Source of the DNA: Phycisphaerae bacterium
GTDB taxonomy: Bacteria > Planctomycetota > Phycisphaerae > UBA1845 > UTPLA1
DNA: 7,588 nucleotides
Assembly: GCA_016935885.1 (NCBI GenBank)
Contig: JAFGQA010000012.1
Coordinates: forward strand, 1 to 7,588
Reading direction: 5' to 3'
Shown: piece by piece, positions 1-5,596 of the stretch
Position numbering within the stretch: position 1 is the stretch's first letter
How the letters are laid out: each line of letters opens with the position of its first letter
Made by a program: the position numbers and the translations under genes
Notes under the pieces: model-generated
Seen by the model: only the letters and a program-made list of their open reading frames with translations
The model's database searches: none
What the model was told of the DNA's origin: nothing

Positions 1-20
1 ACCATGCTCGCAATCTCCTC
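1..20 (-). other. Possible start region of a divergent gene cut off by the window edge
   Basis: On the minus strand a GAGGAG Shine-Dalgarno-like hexamer (complement of 15-20) lies 9 nt before an ATG (complement of 3-5). Only the start codon and two further bases fall inside the window, so no product can be named. The strong match and good spacing suggest a gene reading leftward, divergent from the nucleoside hydrolase. If so, 21-91 would hold both promoters, but I see no convincing -35/-10 pair there. A chance match is quite possible. Confidence 0.25.
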
Positions 21-91
21 AACAATAAGTGGTGCGACTGTAGGGCGTCAGTTGAGGCCTGTCAAGAAACGCCCAGATCGGTGGACGCGTC

Positions 92-1024
92 ATGTCCCGA
101 CCGGTTCTGATAGACACGGATATGGGTGTTGACGACGCCATGGCCATTGCGCTGGCCCTGAGTTCCAGTGAGGTAGAGCTGGCGGGGCTGGTCAGTGTCG
201 GCGGAAACGTGTCGCTCGATCAGGCGACAGCCAACATCAGACGTCTGTTGAGCGGCCTGGCGCCGGAATCGCTGCCCGTGATGGCCAGAGGTCTGGATCA
301 GGATTTCGCCGGTCTCAAAGACGCGACTCACGTCTTCGGCCAGGACGGTCTGGGCGGGGTCGATCTGCCGGTGCCTTCGGGCTTCGCGCCGGGCGGGTTT
401 CTGGAGGCTTACGAGCAGCTTGCCGCGCAGCACGGGCACTTGCTGACGGTGGTGGCCCTGGGGCCGCTCACCAATCTGGCGGCGGTGTTGCGAGAGAAGC
501 CGGATGTGTTAACCAAGGTCGGCCAGATCATCGTCATGGGCGGGGCGATCTGGTGCCCGGGCAACATCAGCCGCTGGGCCGAGTTCAACTTCTATCGTGA
601 CCCGGCGGCGGCAGCGACGGTCTTGTCGGCAGGGTTGCCGCTGACGGTGGTACCGCTGGATGTGACCCGCCAGGTGGCGATGGACGAATCGCATACCGCG
701 CACCTTTCGCGCGGGGGGACGCGAGCCGGCGACCTGCTGGCCCGCATGATCCGGTTTCTCATGGAGCGCAAGACCGAGACGTCGGCCCCCGGCTCATTCA
801 TCGTGCACGACGCGGTGGCGATGGGGGTTCTGCTCTGGCCGAAGCTGTTCATGCGATCGAAGATGGGGGTGGAGGTCGTTGCCTCGGGTGAGCAGGCCGG
901 GCGGTGCAAGCCGGTGGTGGTCAAGGACAAATCCCGCCAGATCGGCGTGGTCATTTCCGTCAATGTCGGCGAATTCATGGAGAACATGCTCGGGCAACTC
1001 AGCGAGGAGAAGTTTGGGGTTTGA
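92..1024 (+). CDS. Nucleoside hydrolase (inosine/uridine-preferring family)
   Basis: This is a complete 310-residue protein of the calcium-dependent nucleoside hydrolase family, which splits ribonucleosides into free base and ribose for salvage in the cytoplasm. The N-terminal calcium-binding motif is DTDMGVDDAMA (residues 8-18; family form DTDPGxDDAxA), with Asp10, Asp14 and Asp15 as expected ligands. GPLTN (124-128), MGGA (149-152), AEFN (163-166, with Glu164 and Asn166 in the sugar-binding region) and PLDVT follow in family order. The C-terminal catalytic HD pair is His239-Asp240 in VHDAVA, where most members have HDP. Length matches the usual 300-330 residues. ATG 92 is the first ATG after an in-frame stop at 53-55, and the ribosome site is weak (GGTGG). 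It stands alone and converges with the next gene. Family assignment is firm; preference for purine or pyrimidine nucleosides cannot be read from sequence. Confidence 0.95.
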   Translation: MSRPVLIDTDMGVDDAMAIALALSSSEVELAGLVSVGGNVSLDQATANIRRLLSGLAPESLPVMARGLDQDFAGLKDATHVFGQDGLGGVDLPVPSGFAPGGFLEAYEQLAAQHGHLLTVVALGPLTNLAAVLREKPDVLTKVGQIIVMGGAIWCPGNISRWAEFNFYRDPAAAATVLSAGLPLTVVPLDVTRQVAMDESHTAHLSRGGTRAGDLLARMIRFLMERKTETSAPGSFIVHDAVAMGVLLWPKLFMRSKMGVEVVASGEQAGRCKPVVVKDKSRQIGVVISVNVGEFMENMLGQLSEEKFGV

Positions 1025-1029
1025 GAGCT

Positions 1030-1071
1030 GTCAGCAATCAGCGATCAGCGATCAGCCATCAGCCATCAGCC
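1030..1071. repeat. Heptanucleotide tandem repeat, ATCAGCS units
   Basis: Six head-to-tail 7-bp units are visible: one degenerate copy (GTCAGCA, 1030-1036), two ATCAGCG (1037-1050) and three ATCAGCC (1051-1071). The array begins 6 bp after the stop of the nucleoside hydrolase and runs over the stop codon (TGA, complement of 1059-1061) and last residues of the minus-strand membrane protein. Because 7 is not a multiple of 3, a change in copy number would move that stop codon and alter the C-terminal tail. Two adjacent sub-blocks of identical variants (CG then CC) point to growth by slippage. Similar heptamer arrays are known in cyanobacteria (STRR sequences). Confidence 0.9.
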
Positions 1072-2267
1072 AAGCCGGATTTGATGGCGCCGGTTGGCTG
1101 CTGCGGCGGTTCAGTTACGCGCGCAATGGCCTCGGCCGGCAGAACCCGCGAGGCATAGAGGTACAGGGCCAGAGGAACGCATGCGACGGACAACGTGTGG
1201 AGCATAGCGCCAACGGCATACCAAGCGAACCTGTTGTTCTGGCCTGAAAAACTCCCCAGGGAAGCCGTGATCAACCAGCGTGCGTTGACCAGGAGGCAAA
1301 GCACGACGGAAACGACCAGGAGTGATTTGAGGCGACGAGCTGCGGAGGACGGAATCTGCCAGGCTCGCCTAGCGACCATGATGCTCCAGCCGCACGTGAC
1401 GAAGAGCATGACCGCCGATGGGCCCGAGTTGAGTGCGATCCGCGACCAGGGGACGACGCTTGTTCTCATGATGAACTCGCCGGCGACAGAGAGGGTGATG
1501 CTTGTCACTTGGGCGAGGTCGCGCAGAGCGCCGGCTGCAAGGATGAAGACGAGCACGGATAGCCAGTCCCGCCGGGGTCTGGGATGTCGGAGTGGAAGCA
1601 TCCGCACGTCTTCGGACGTGCTGCGGCGCAGAGATCGTTTGAGACCAGTCCACAGGATATAGATTAGAATGAGCGAATGGATCGCCGGTGGACCGGCGAA
1701 TGCGAAGCCCTGCTGTATCAGGGCAAAGAGGAGTTGTCCGCGAACCTCTCCGCTGCGCAGGTCTGCCAACATGAGGCCGAGCGGGACAAGTAGGAGCATC
1801 GCAGGCAAGGCCTTGAGCAGAAACAAGGCCAAAGCAGCCTTGCGGCCCCAGTCGACACGGTGCCGAAGGCCGGCAATGGACAGAGGTGCCAGGCAGATCG
1901 TGACGAGCGCCTCATAGAAGCGACCGAGGTAAATTGGGCGTGCCAGGACGCCAGACAAGCCTGAGGACAGCCGCGCGTAGGCTACCATGGCTGCCAAAAC
2001 AAGCAGAGTCGCGGCCATGAGGCCCGTGAGGTAATACCTCATCAGCCGGGGCCATTCTGGCAGGTAACTGCTCGCCATCTCCTGCGGGTCGAATGGAGTA
2101 CCGCATTCCGGGCAGCGGTTCTCGGTGAGCCCGCGAAGGGAGTATCCGCAGTGAAGGCATGATGCGTCGGCGAGGGGGTCGTCATGCAGGACGGAATCAG
2201 CCTGCAGTGATGTCGCAGCCGACACCTCGTCGGGTTTCGCAACATCAGATTGCCCGTGTACTTCCAT
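1059..2267 (-). CDS. Zinc-ribbon multi-pass membrane protein, function unknown
   Basis: This is a 402-residue protein with no recognised enzymatic motif. After a hydrophilic N-terminus of about 35 residues comes a small zinc ribbon with Cys37, Cys40, Cys52 and Cys55 in the pattern CLHCGYSL and CPECGTPFD. About eight hydrophobic segments follow, roughly at 80-98, 117-134, 144-167, 188-208, 235-253, 283-300, 314-335 and 349-372. Basic loops lie near 210-234 and 300-314. There is a short polar C-terminal tail. The ribbon would sit on the cytoplasmic side before the first helix. This architecture is common among uncharacterised planctomycete proteins (family memory, not a search). The start ATG has no clear Shine-Dalgarno. 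The 3' end runs into a heptamer repeat, so the last residues may vary between strains. It is convergent with the nucleoside hydrolase and divergent from mnmE, so probably a single-gene unit. No function is proposed. Confidence 0.85.
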   Translation of the reverse strand: MEVHGQSDVAKPDEVSAATSLQADSVLHDDPLADASCLHCGYSLRGLTENRCPECGTPFDPQEMASSYLPEWPRLMRYYLTGLMAATLLVLAAMVAYARLSSGLSGVLARPIYLGRFYEALVTICLAPLSIAGLRHRVDWGRKAALALFLLKALPAMLLLVPLGLMLADLRSGEVRGQLLFALIQQGFAFAGPPAIHSLILIYILWTGLKRSLRRSTSEDVRMLPLRHPRPRRDWLSVLVFILAAGALRDLAQVTSITLSVAGEFIMRTSVVPWSRIALNSGPSAVMLFVTCGWSIMVARRAWQIPSSAARRLKSLLVVSVVLCLLVNARWLITASLGSFSGQNNRFAWYAVGAMLHTLSVACVPLALYLYASRVLPAEAIARVTEPPQQPTGAIKSGLADG

Positions 2268-2417
2268 TGAAGGTATCCGTGTGGCCCGGCCCGTATGCTA
2301 AGGGCGGTCGATTCGGTCTGCAATCCGAAATCTGCCATTTGAGATCCCCAGTCAGTCGCGGACGCAACGGTTCAGCAGTCTGGGATCCCGGGAGTATGGC
2401 ACCCCAACAGACTGGCT

Positions 2418-2469
2418 GACCAACAGACCAATAGACCAACAGACCAACAGACTAACAGACTAACAGACT
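2418..2469. repeat. Octanucleotide tandem repeat, GACCAACA units, upstream of mnmE
   Basis: Six successive 8-bp units are seen: GACCAACA (2418), GACCAATA (2426), GACCAACA (2434, 2442), GACTAACA (2450, 2458). A half unit GACT follows (2466-2469), and a degenerate unit GACTGGCT precedes (2410-2417). Variants cluster by position, as expected from slipped-strand duplication. The array ends 19 bp before the mnmE start codon, so copy number would change the spacing of any upstream promoter. The rest of the 2268-2417 interval holds no gene. It contains a GGGATCCC palindrome (2383-2390 region) and a run with weak resemblance to degenerate AATCYGAAATC-type repeats. Confidence 0.9.
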
Positions 2470-2488
2470 CCCCACCCAATCGCGTATC

Positions 2489-3922
2489 ATGTGTGCGATG
2501 TTCCACCAGTTGGACGACACCATCGTGGCCGTTTCGTCTCCGGCCGGGACTGGAGTGCGGGGGATCATCCGGCTCAGCGGGCCGGGTGCGTTTGGTCTGG
2601 CCGCGGGTGTGTTCACCTGTGGTGACAGGCGATCTCTGACGGAGCTGCCGGGCCACCGCCGTGTTGCCGGTCGCTTATGGATGGAAGTGACGGTCTCAGT
2701 GCCCGCCGAGGCATACACGTTCCGTGCCCCGGCCAGCTACACGCGCCAGGATGTGATCGAACTCCACACCATTGGCTCGCCCGCGGTGCTCGCCGCGATT
2801 CTGGAGCGTTTGACGACTGCCGGCGCACGGCCGGCGGAGCCCGGCGAGTTCACCGCCCGGGCGTTTTTCTCCGGGGCGATGGACCTGACGCGCGTGGAGG
2901 GCGTCGCGGCGATCATCCATGCCCGCAACGATTCGCAGCTTCGCGCGTCGGAGGCCCTTCTGCATGGTCGTTTGACTCGCCGGTCCAACGAGCTCCGCGA
3001 GCAGCTTGTCGATCTGCTGGCCCTCATCGAAGCGGAAATCGACTTCTCCGAAGAAGCGGTTGAGTTCGTGACGCCGCAACGGGTTGTGGAGGTGGTCGGC
3101 CGCGTCTCGGAAGAGCTGGCCTCGCTGATCCATCATGCCCCATCGATCGAGCGGCTTGAAAGCCTTCCAGAAGTGATGCTTGTGGGGCGGCCCAATGCGG
3201 GGAAGAGCACGCTGATGAATGCCCTCACCGGCATGGATCGGGCGATTCAGTCCGCCATGCCGGGCACCACGCGTGATGTGCTTTCCGCTCCGCTGAGCGT
3301 TCCAGGAGGTGAAGTGATGCTGCTGGACGCTGCGGGGTTGGATGTCGACGCCGGTGCGTTCGTCGATGAAAACGCCGCACACCCGGACGTGAAGGCCCAG
3401 GCCGCCGCACGCCGCTCGATCCTGCGAACAGACATGTTGATTCTCGTCGTTGACGCGACCGATTCGCCGCGAAAAACACTGGAATCGCTGCGGCGCACCG
3501 TGCCCCCTCGCCCAATGTGCGTTGTTCTGAGCAAAGCAGACCTGGCCCTGCCGACGGAGCTCGATCGCCTGGCAGGACAGTTGAGAGGGCCCACGCCGGT
3601 GCATGTCGTCAGTGCGATCACAGGGCAGGGTGTGGATTCGCTGCGCGAGCAGATCGGCAGGGCCGTGTTTGCCGCCGGCGAATCGAGTGCAGCCGAGATT
3701 CTGACGCTTTCCGACCGCCAGCGTCAGTCGCTTCGCAGCGCATATGACGCCTTGCGCCGCGCGCGCCACCTGTGCGAGGATTGCCCCAGCGTCATGAGCG
3801 CTGCCGAGTTGCTCGCAATCGAGATTCGCGAGTCGATCAACGCGCTCTCGCTGCTGGTCGGGGAGGTTGCAACCGAGGAACTGCTGGGCCGGATCTTCTC
3901 TCGCTTCTGCGTCGGCAAGTGA
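2489..3922 (+). CDS. mnmE: tRNA modification GTPase MnmE (TrmE)
   Basis: This 477-residue protein (E. coli MnmE has 454) matches the family throughout. With MnmG it installs the carboxymethylaminomethyl (or related aminomethyl) group at C5 of wobble uridine 34 in certain tRNAs, using a folate one-carbon donor and GTP hydrolysis. The N-terminal folate-binding domain includes SPAGTG and PGEFTARAF (118-126), then MDLTRVEGV. The GTPase domain has G1 GRPNAGKS (233-240), G2 PGTTRD (258-263), G3 DAAG (280-283), and G4 SKAD (348-351, normally NKxD). The C-terminus is FCVGK (473-477) with catalytic-type Cys474. Oddities are a longer switch II region after DAAG, Ser for Asn in G4, and HTIGS (93-97) where the usual form is CHGG. 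ATG 2489 and ATG 2498 are both possible starts; neither has a Shine-Dalgarno. A TATCAT at 2485-2490 would place a transcript start near 2498, but no -35 supports it. mnmG is not in the window. Confidence 0.96.
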   Translation: MCAMFHQLDDTIVAVSSPAGTGVRGIIRLSGPGAFGLAAGVFTCGDRRSLTELPGHRRVAGRLWMEVTVSVPAEAYTFRAPASYTRQDVIELHTIGSPAVLAAILERLTTAGARPAEPGEFTARAFFSGAMDLTRVEGVAAIIHARNDSQLRASEALLHGRLTRRSNELREQLVDLLALIEAEIDFSEEAVEFVTPQRVVEVVGRVSEELASLIHHAPSIERLESLPEVMLVGRPNAGKSTLMNALTGMDRAIQSAMPGTTRDVLSAPLSVPGGEVMLLDAAGLDVDAGAFVDENAAHPDVKAQAAARRSILRTDMLILVVDATDSPRKTLESLRRTVPPRPMCVVLSKADLALPTELDRLAGQLRGPTPVHVVSAITGQGVDSLREQIGRAVFAAGESSAAEILTLSDRQRQSLRSAYDALRRARHLCEDCPSVMSAAELLAIEIRESINALSLLVGEVATEELLGRIFSRFCVGK

Positions 3923-3954
3923 AAATAGTAAAGAGTGCCCGCGCGATCGGTCGA

Positions 3955-3968
3955 TATAAAAAAACGGC
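3955..3968 (+). promoter_or_regulatory. Possible -10 element and transcript start for the small-peptide unit
   Basis: TATAAA at 3955-3960 matches the -10 consensus at five of six positions and lies 32 bp after the mnmE stop. A start about 7 nt downstream would fall at 3966-3968, exactly the base of the hairpin at 3966-4012. No good -35 hexamer is present at 16-18 bp, so support is only moderate. Read-through from mnmE is the alternative. A perfect TTGACA at 4021-4026 was also considered as a -35, but no matching -10 follows it. Confidence 0.3.
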
Positions 3969-4012
3969 GTCCAAACTTGAGGACTTTTTGCAGGAAAACC
4001 TCAGGAAACGCC
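3966..4012 (+). other. Nested hairpin in the leader of the lysine-rich peptide gene
   Basis: An outer stem pairs GGCGT (3966-3970) with ACGCC (4008-4012). An inner 7-bp stem pairs CTTGAGG (3976-3982) with CCTCAGG (3999-4005), with one G-U pair. The apex can extend by TTTT (3986-3989) with AAAA (3995-3998) around a 5-nt loop. No T-run follows, so this is not a standard intrinsic terminator for mnmE. It looks more like a 5' leader structure protecting or regulating the downstream transcript. The pairing is read directly from sequence; the role is inferred. Confidence 0.5.
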
Positions 4013-4014
4013 AA

Positions 4015-4027
4015 GGTTCTTTGACAA
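4015..4027 (+). promoter_or_regulatory. boxA-like antitermination sequence
   Basis: GGTTCTTTGACAA closely resembles boxA elements of rRNA leaders (consensus from memory near TGYTCTTTGAAAA; E. coli TGCTCTTTAACA). BoxA RNA binds NusB/S10 and counters Rho termination. Here it follows the leader hairpin by two bases and precedes the Shine-Dalgarno by about 33 nt. The same bases include a perfect TTGACA -35 hexamer (4021-4026), which is the competing reading, although TTAGGC at the 17-bp position is a poor -10. Confidence 0.3.
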
Positions 4028-4060
4028 GCGTTTGATTGTTCGTTTAGGCCTGCTACCAGA

Positions 4061-4066
4061 AAGGAG
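4061..4066 (+). promoter_or_regulatory. Strong Shine-Dalgarno that fixes the small-peptide start
   Basis: AAGGAG (within AGAAAGGAGA) lies 8 nt before GTG 4075. It is much stronger than the sites before the larger genes here, most of which have no clear Shine-Dalgarno. An in-frame TAG at 4045-4047 and the absence of any other start codon between it and 4075 leave GTG 4075 as the only reasonable start. Confidence 0.7.
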
Positions 4067-4074
4067 ATACCTCG

Positions 4075-4137
4075 GTGGCAAAGAAGAAAGCCAAAAAGGC
4101 CAAGAAAGCCAAGAAGGCTACTCGTAAGAAGAAGTAA
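4075..4137 (+). CDS. Lysine/alanine-rich polycationic micropeptide (20 aa)
   Basis: A GTG-started, TAA-ended frame encodes 20 residues: 12 Lys, 1 Arg, 5 Ala, 1 Thr and the initiator. KKA is repeated four times in a row, ending TRKKK, with no acidic residue. The 9-bp DNA period (like AAGAAAGCC) varies at third positions, mixing AAG with AAA and GCC with GCT, so the peptide is more regular than the DNA. This argues that the amino acids are selected. The composition resembles histone H1 tails and the Chlamydia Hc2-type basic repeats, so binding to DNA or RNA is the natural guess. It could instead be a remnant of a longer basic protein, but the perfect ribosome site and terminator suggest a complete gene. 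It is too short for standard gene calling and has no assigned family. Confidence 0.65.
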   Translation: MAKKKAKKAKKAKKATRKKK

Positions 4138-4255
4138 GCCGAAGCAAACATCAGCCGCGGTTGCCGCCTGACAGTGTGTGCCGGGAACGGCCCCATCAGT
4201 GCGAGGTTGCGGCGGTCGCTTCTTCGCTTAGTTTGGAAGAACGACAACACAATGT

Positions 4256-4293
4256 GGGAAGTGCCCCGCGCCACGGCAGCACTTCCCATTTTT
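4256..4293 (+). terminator. Intrinsic (Rho-independent) terminator
   Basis: A perfect 9-bp stem pairs GGGAAGTGC (4256-4264) with GCACTTCCC (4279-4287) around a 14-nt loop, followed by ATTTTT (4288-4293). It lies 118 bp after the micropeptide stop and is the clearest terminator in the window. It ends the transcription unit that carries the small peptide and insulates the metallopeptidase operon downstream. Confidence 0.8.
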
Positions 4294-4425
4294 ATGCGCC
4301 TTGCCACTTCAAGCTCTCCAACAGTATTGAAAACCGGGTTGAGAGACGAAAATGCGCCACCGCGCTGACATTCGGATGACAGCTTCTCTCTTCGCTCGCA
4401 TGTTGCCAGGCTGGCTGTTACGATC

Positions 4426-4439
4426 GTCCTGCGCAGGAC
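4426..4439. promoter_or_regulatory. Perfect 14-bp palindrome upstream of the metallopeptidase operon
   Basis: GTCCTGC is followed directly by its complement GCAGGAC. Flanking ATC and CGAT extend the symmetry with one extra base. It lies 80 bp before the operon's first start codon and just before TATATG (4443-4448), a weak -10 candidate. A dimeric repressor site is a reasonable reading. A compact hairpin in RNA is unlikely to form without a loop. No regulator is identified. Confidence 0.35.
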
Positions 4440-4456
4440 CGATATATGTGATCAAC

Positions 4457-4470
4457 AGGAGGCGCGGTTG
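4457..4470 (+). other. AGGAGG Shine-Dalgarno with a TTG start, possible leader frame
   Basis: AGGAGG (4457-4462) is followed after 5 nt by TTG (4468-4470). The frame opened there runs 45 codons to TGA at 4603-4605, overlapping the metallopeptidase N-terminal region in another frame. A second short frame, ATG 4484 to TGA 4514-4516, ends 3 bp before the metallopeptidase ATG. Either could couple translation into the operon. The peptides match nothing I recognise and the site may be accidental. Confidence 0.2.
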
Positions 4471-4519
4471 CCGGCGGCTGTTGATGCGTGCCGAGCACCG
4501 AGTGCGGACGGATTGAACG

Positions 4520-5593
4520 ATGTTACGCAAGTCAGGGCCGTCAAGACGCAAGCGCCGAGGCCAATCACGGCGGATTCCACCTCATGTATGGAGCAACTAT
4601 CCTGAGGATCGCCTCCTTGACATACGATTGTGTGATCTGGGAGTGGGCCTGTCGCGCAGGCCGATCAAGCACTGCATCGAGCGGATCTACCAGGAGTTGG
4701 AGCAGCGACAAATCCGCTTTCGGCCACACTTCTGGCTGGGGGAGGAGTGGTTCACGCCCGACGGCATTCCCGGTGCGGCCATCCCCTTCTATCTGGCTCA
4801 TCCGCGTCTGGCGCGTCTCGAACGAAGCCAGATGCTGGAGGCCGAGGGGGGCACCTACAAGTGGTGCATGCGCATCCTACGTCACGAGGTCGGGCACGCG
4901 ATCGACCACGCGTATCTGTTTCACCGCCGTCGCCGGTGGCAGCAGCTTTTCGGCAAGTCATCGCAGCCGTACCCGGAGCGATACGTCCCCAAGCCCGATA
5001 GCAGGCGATACGTCCTGCATCTTGACCACTGGTACGCACAGAGCCACCCGGACGAGGATTTCGCCGAGACCTTCGCCGTCTGGCTGCGGCCGAAAGCGTG
5101 GTGGCGAAAGCGCTACCAGGGCTGGCCGGCACTCAAGAAACTTGAGTATGTGGACGCCCTGATGCAGGAGATCGCCGGGCAGCCTCCGGTGGTCGCTTCT
5201 CGCAAGGTCATTGATCCGCTATCGAAGATCCGCAAGACGCTTCGCGAGTACTACGAGCAGAAGCGGTCTCGGTACGGAGAGGGTCTGCCGGGCTTTTACG
5301 ACCGCGACCTGCGCAGACTCTTCTACGGTACGGGTGACAGTCCGCAACGAGAATCCGCAGCGTCGTTCATTCGCCGCCATCGCGCCGAAGTCCGGCGGAT
5401 CGTGTCGCGCTGGACGCGGGAGTATCAGTATACGTTGGATCTGGTCATGCGAGAGATGGTCGCGCGGTGCCAGGAGTTGAATCTGTACGTGCAAGGGCCG
5501 CGCGAGCAGGTCAAAATGGACTTCGCCATACTCCTGACCGTCGAGACGATGAACTACATCCACAGCGGCCGTCGACGGTTGCTGATTATGTGA
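4520..5593 (+). CDS. Putative zinc-binding metallopeptidase (HExxH; Peptidase_Mx-like)
   Basis: This is a 357-residue soluble protein with a very basic N-terminus (residues 3-18) and no signal peptide. HEVGH (122-126, in LRHEVGHAIDHAY) supplies two zinc-binding histidines and the catalytic Glu123. HPDEDFAETFAVWL (176-189) offers Glu179 or Glu183 as third ligand, about 55 residues later, as in gluzincin-type peptidases. Conserved-looking neighbours are RLCDLGV, FRPHFWLGEEW, IPFYLAHP, and YVPKPDSRRYV. The pattern fits the family annotated as putative zinc-binding metallopeptidase (Pfam Peptidase_Mx, from memory). Residues 205-357 are a charged, largely helical-looking extension with no motif I recognise. 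ATG 4520 is the first possible start since an in-frame TGA lies at 4514-4516; its ribosome site is weak. The stop is 3 bp before the ATP-grasp gene, so the two are almost certainly cotranscribed and coupled. The substrate is unknown. Confidence 0.85.
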   Translation: MLRKSGPSRRKRRGQSRRIPPHVWSNYPEDRLLDIRLCDLGVGLSRRPIKHCIERIYQELEQRQIRFRPHFWLGEEWFTPDGIPGAAIPFYLAHPRLARLERSQMLEAEGGTYKWCMRILRHEVGHAIDHAYLFHRRRRWQQLFGKSSQPYPERYVPKPDSRRYVLHLDHWYAQSHPDEDFAETFAVWLRPKAWWRKRYQGWPALKKLEYVDALMQEIAGQPPVVASRKVIDPLSKIRKTLREYYEQKRSRYGEGLPGFYDRDLRRLFYGTGDSPQRESAASFIRRHRAEVRRIVSRWTREYQYTLDLVMREMVARCQELNLYVQGPREQVKMDFAILLTVETMNYIHSGRRRLLIM

Positions 5594-5596
5594 GCC

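Larger units (their letters stand above)
4138..4519. other. 382-bp non-coding interval
   Basis: No credible protein gene is present; short frames here lack ribosome sites or recognisable products. In order it holds the 3' untranslated stretch of the small-peptide unit, an intrinsic terminator (4256-4293), and a moderate hairpin (CTCTC-c-AAC 4314-4322 with GTTGAGAG 4338-4345). It then has a perfect 14-bp palindrome (4426-4439), a TATATG (4443-4448) as a weak -10, and an AGGAGG (4457-4462). I find no tRNA fold. Confidence 0.6.

Noticed and set aside
4..144. Plus-strand frame opening with ATG at 4 and running past the nucleoside hydrolase start
   Set aside because: It overlaps the clear start of the nucleoside hydrolase in another frame and shows no motif; it might be noise or the tail of nothing identifiable.
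1030..1071. Direct repeats considered as a CRISPR array or plasmid iterons
   Set aside because: Units are 7 bp with no spacers and no replication or Cas gene nearby, so a slippage microsatellite fits better.
2320..2352. Degenerate AATC/GAAATC-like repeat in the mnmE upstream region
   Set aside because: Units are too diverged to define a period or boundaries from this sequence alone.
2372..2656. Minus-strand frame encoding a repeated Val-Gly-Leu-Leu-Val-Cys-Trp-Ser tract
   Set aside because: It is the octamer repeat read on the other strand, overlapping the mnmE start, with no ribosome site.
2696..3769. 357-codon minus-strand frame opposite mnmE
   Set aside because: It is a long GC-rich shadow of a firmly identified gene, with no recognisable motif of its own.
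4021..4049. TTGACA at 4021-4026 as the -35 of a promoter for the micropeptide
   Set aside because: The hexamer 17 bp downstream is TTAGGC, a poor -10, and the bases fit a boxA-like element at least as well.
4053..4307. Minus-strand frame with repeated Phe-Leu-Ala hydrophobic stretch, looking like a membrane segment
   Set aside because: The hydrophobic repeat is just the reverse complement of the lysine/alanine codons of the micropeptide gene, and the frame crosses the terminator.
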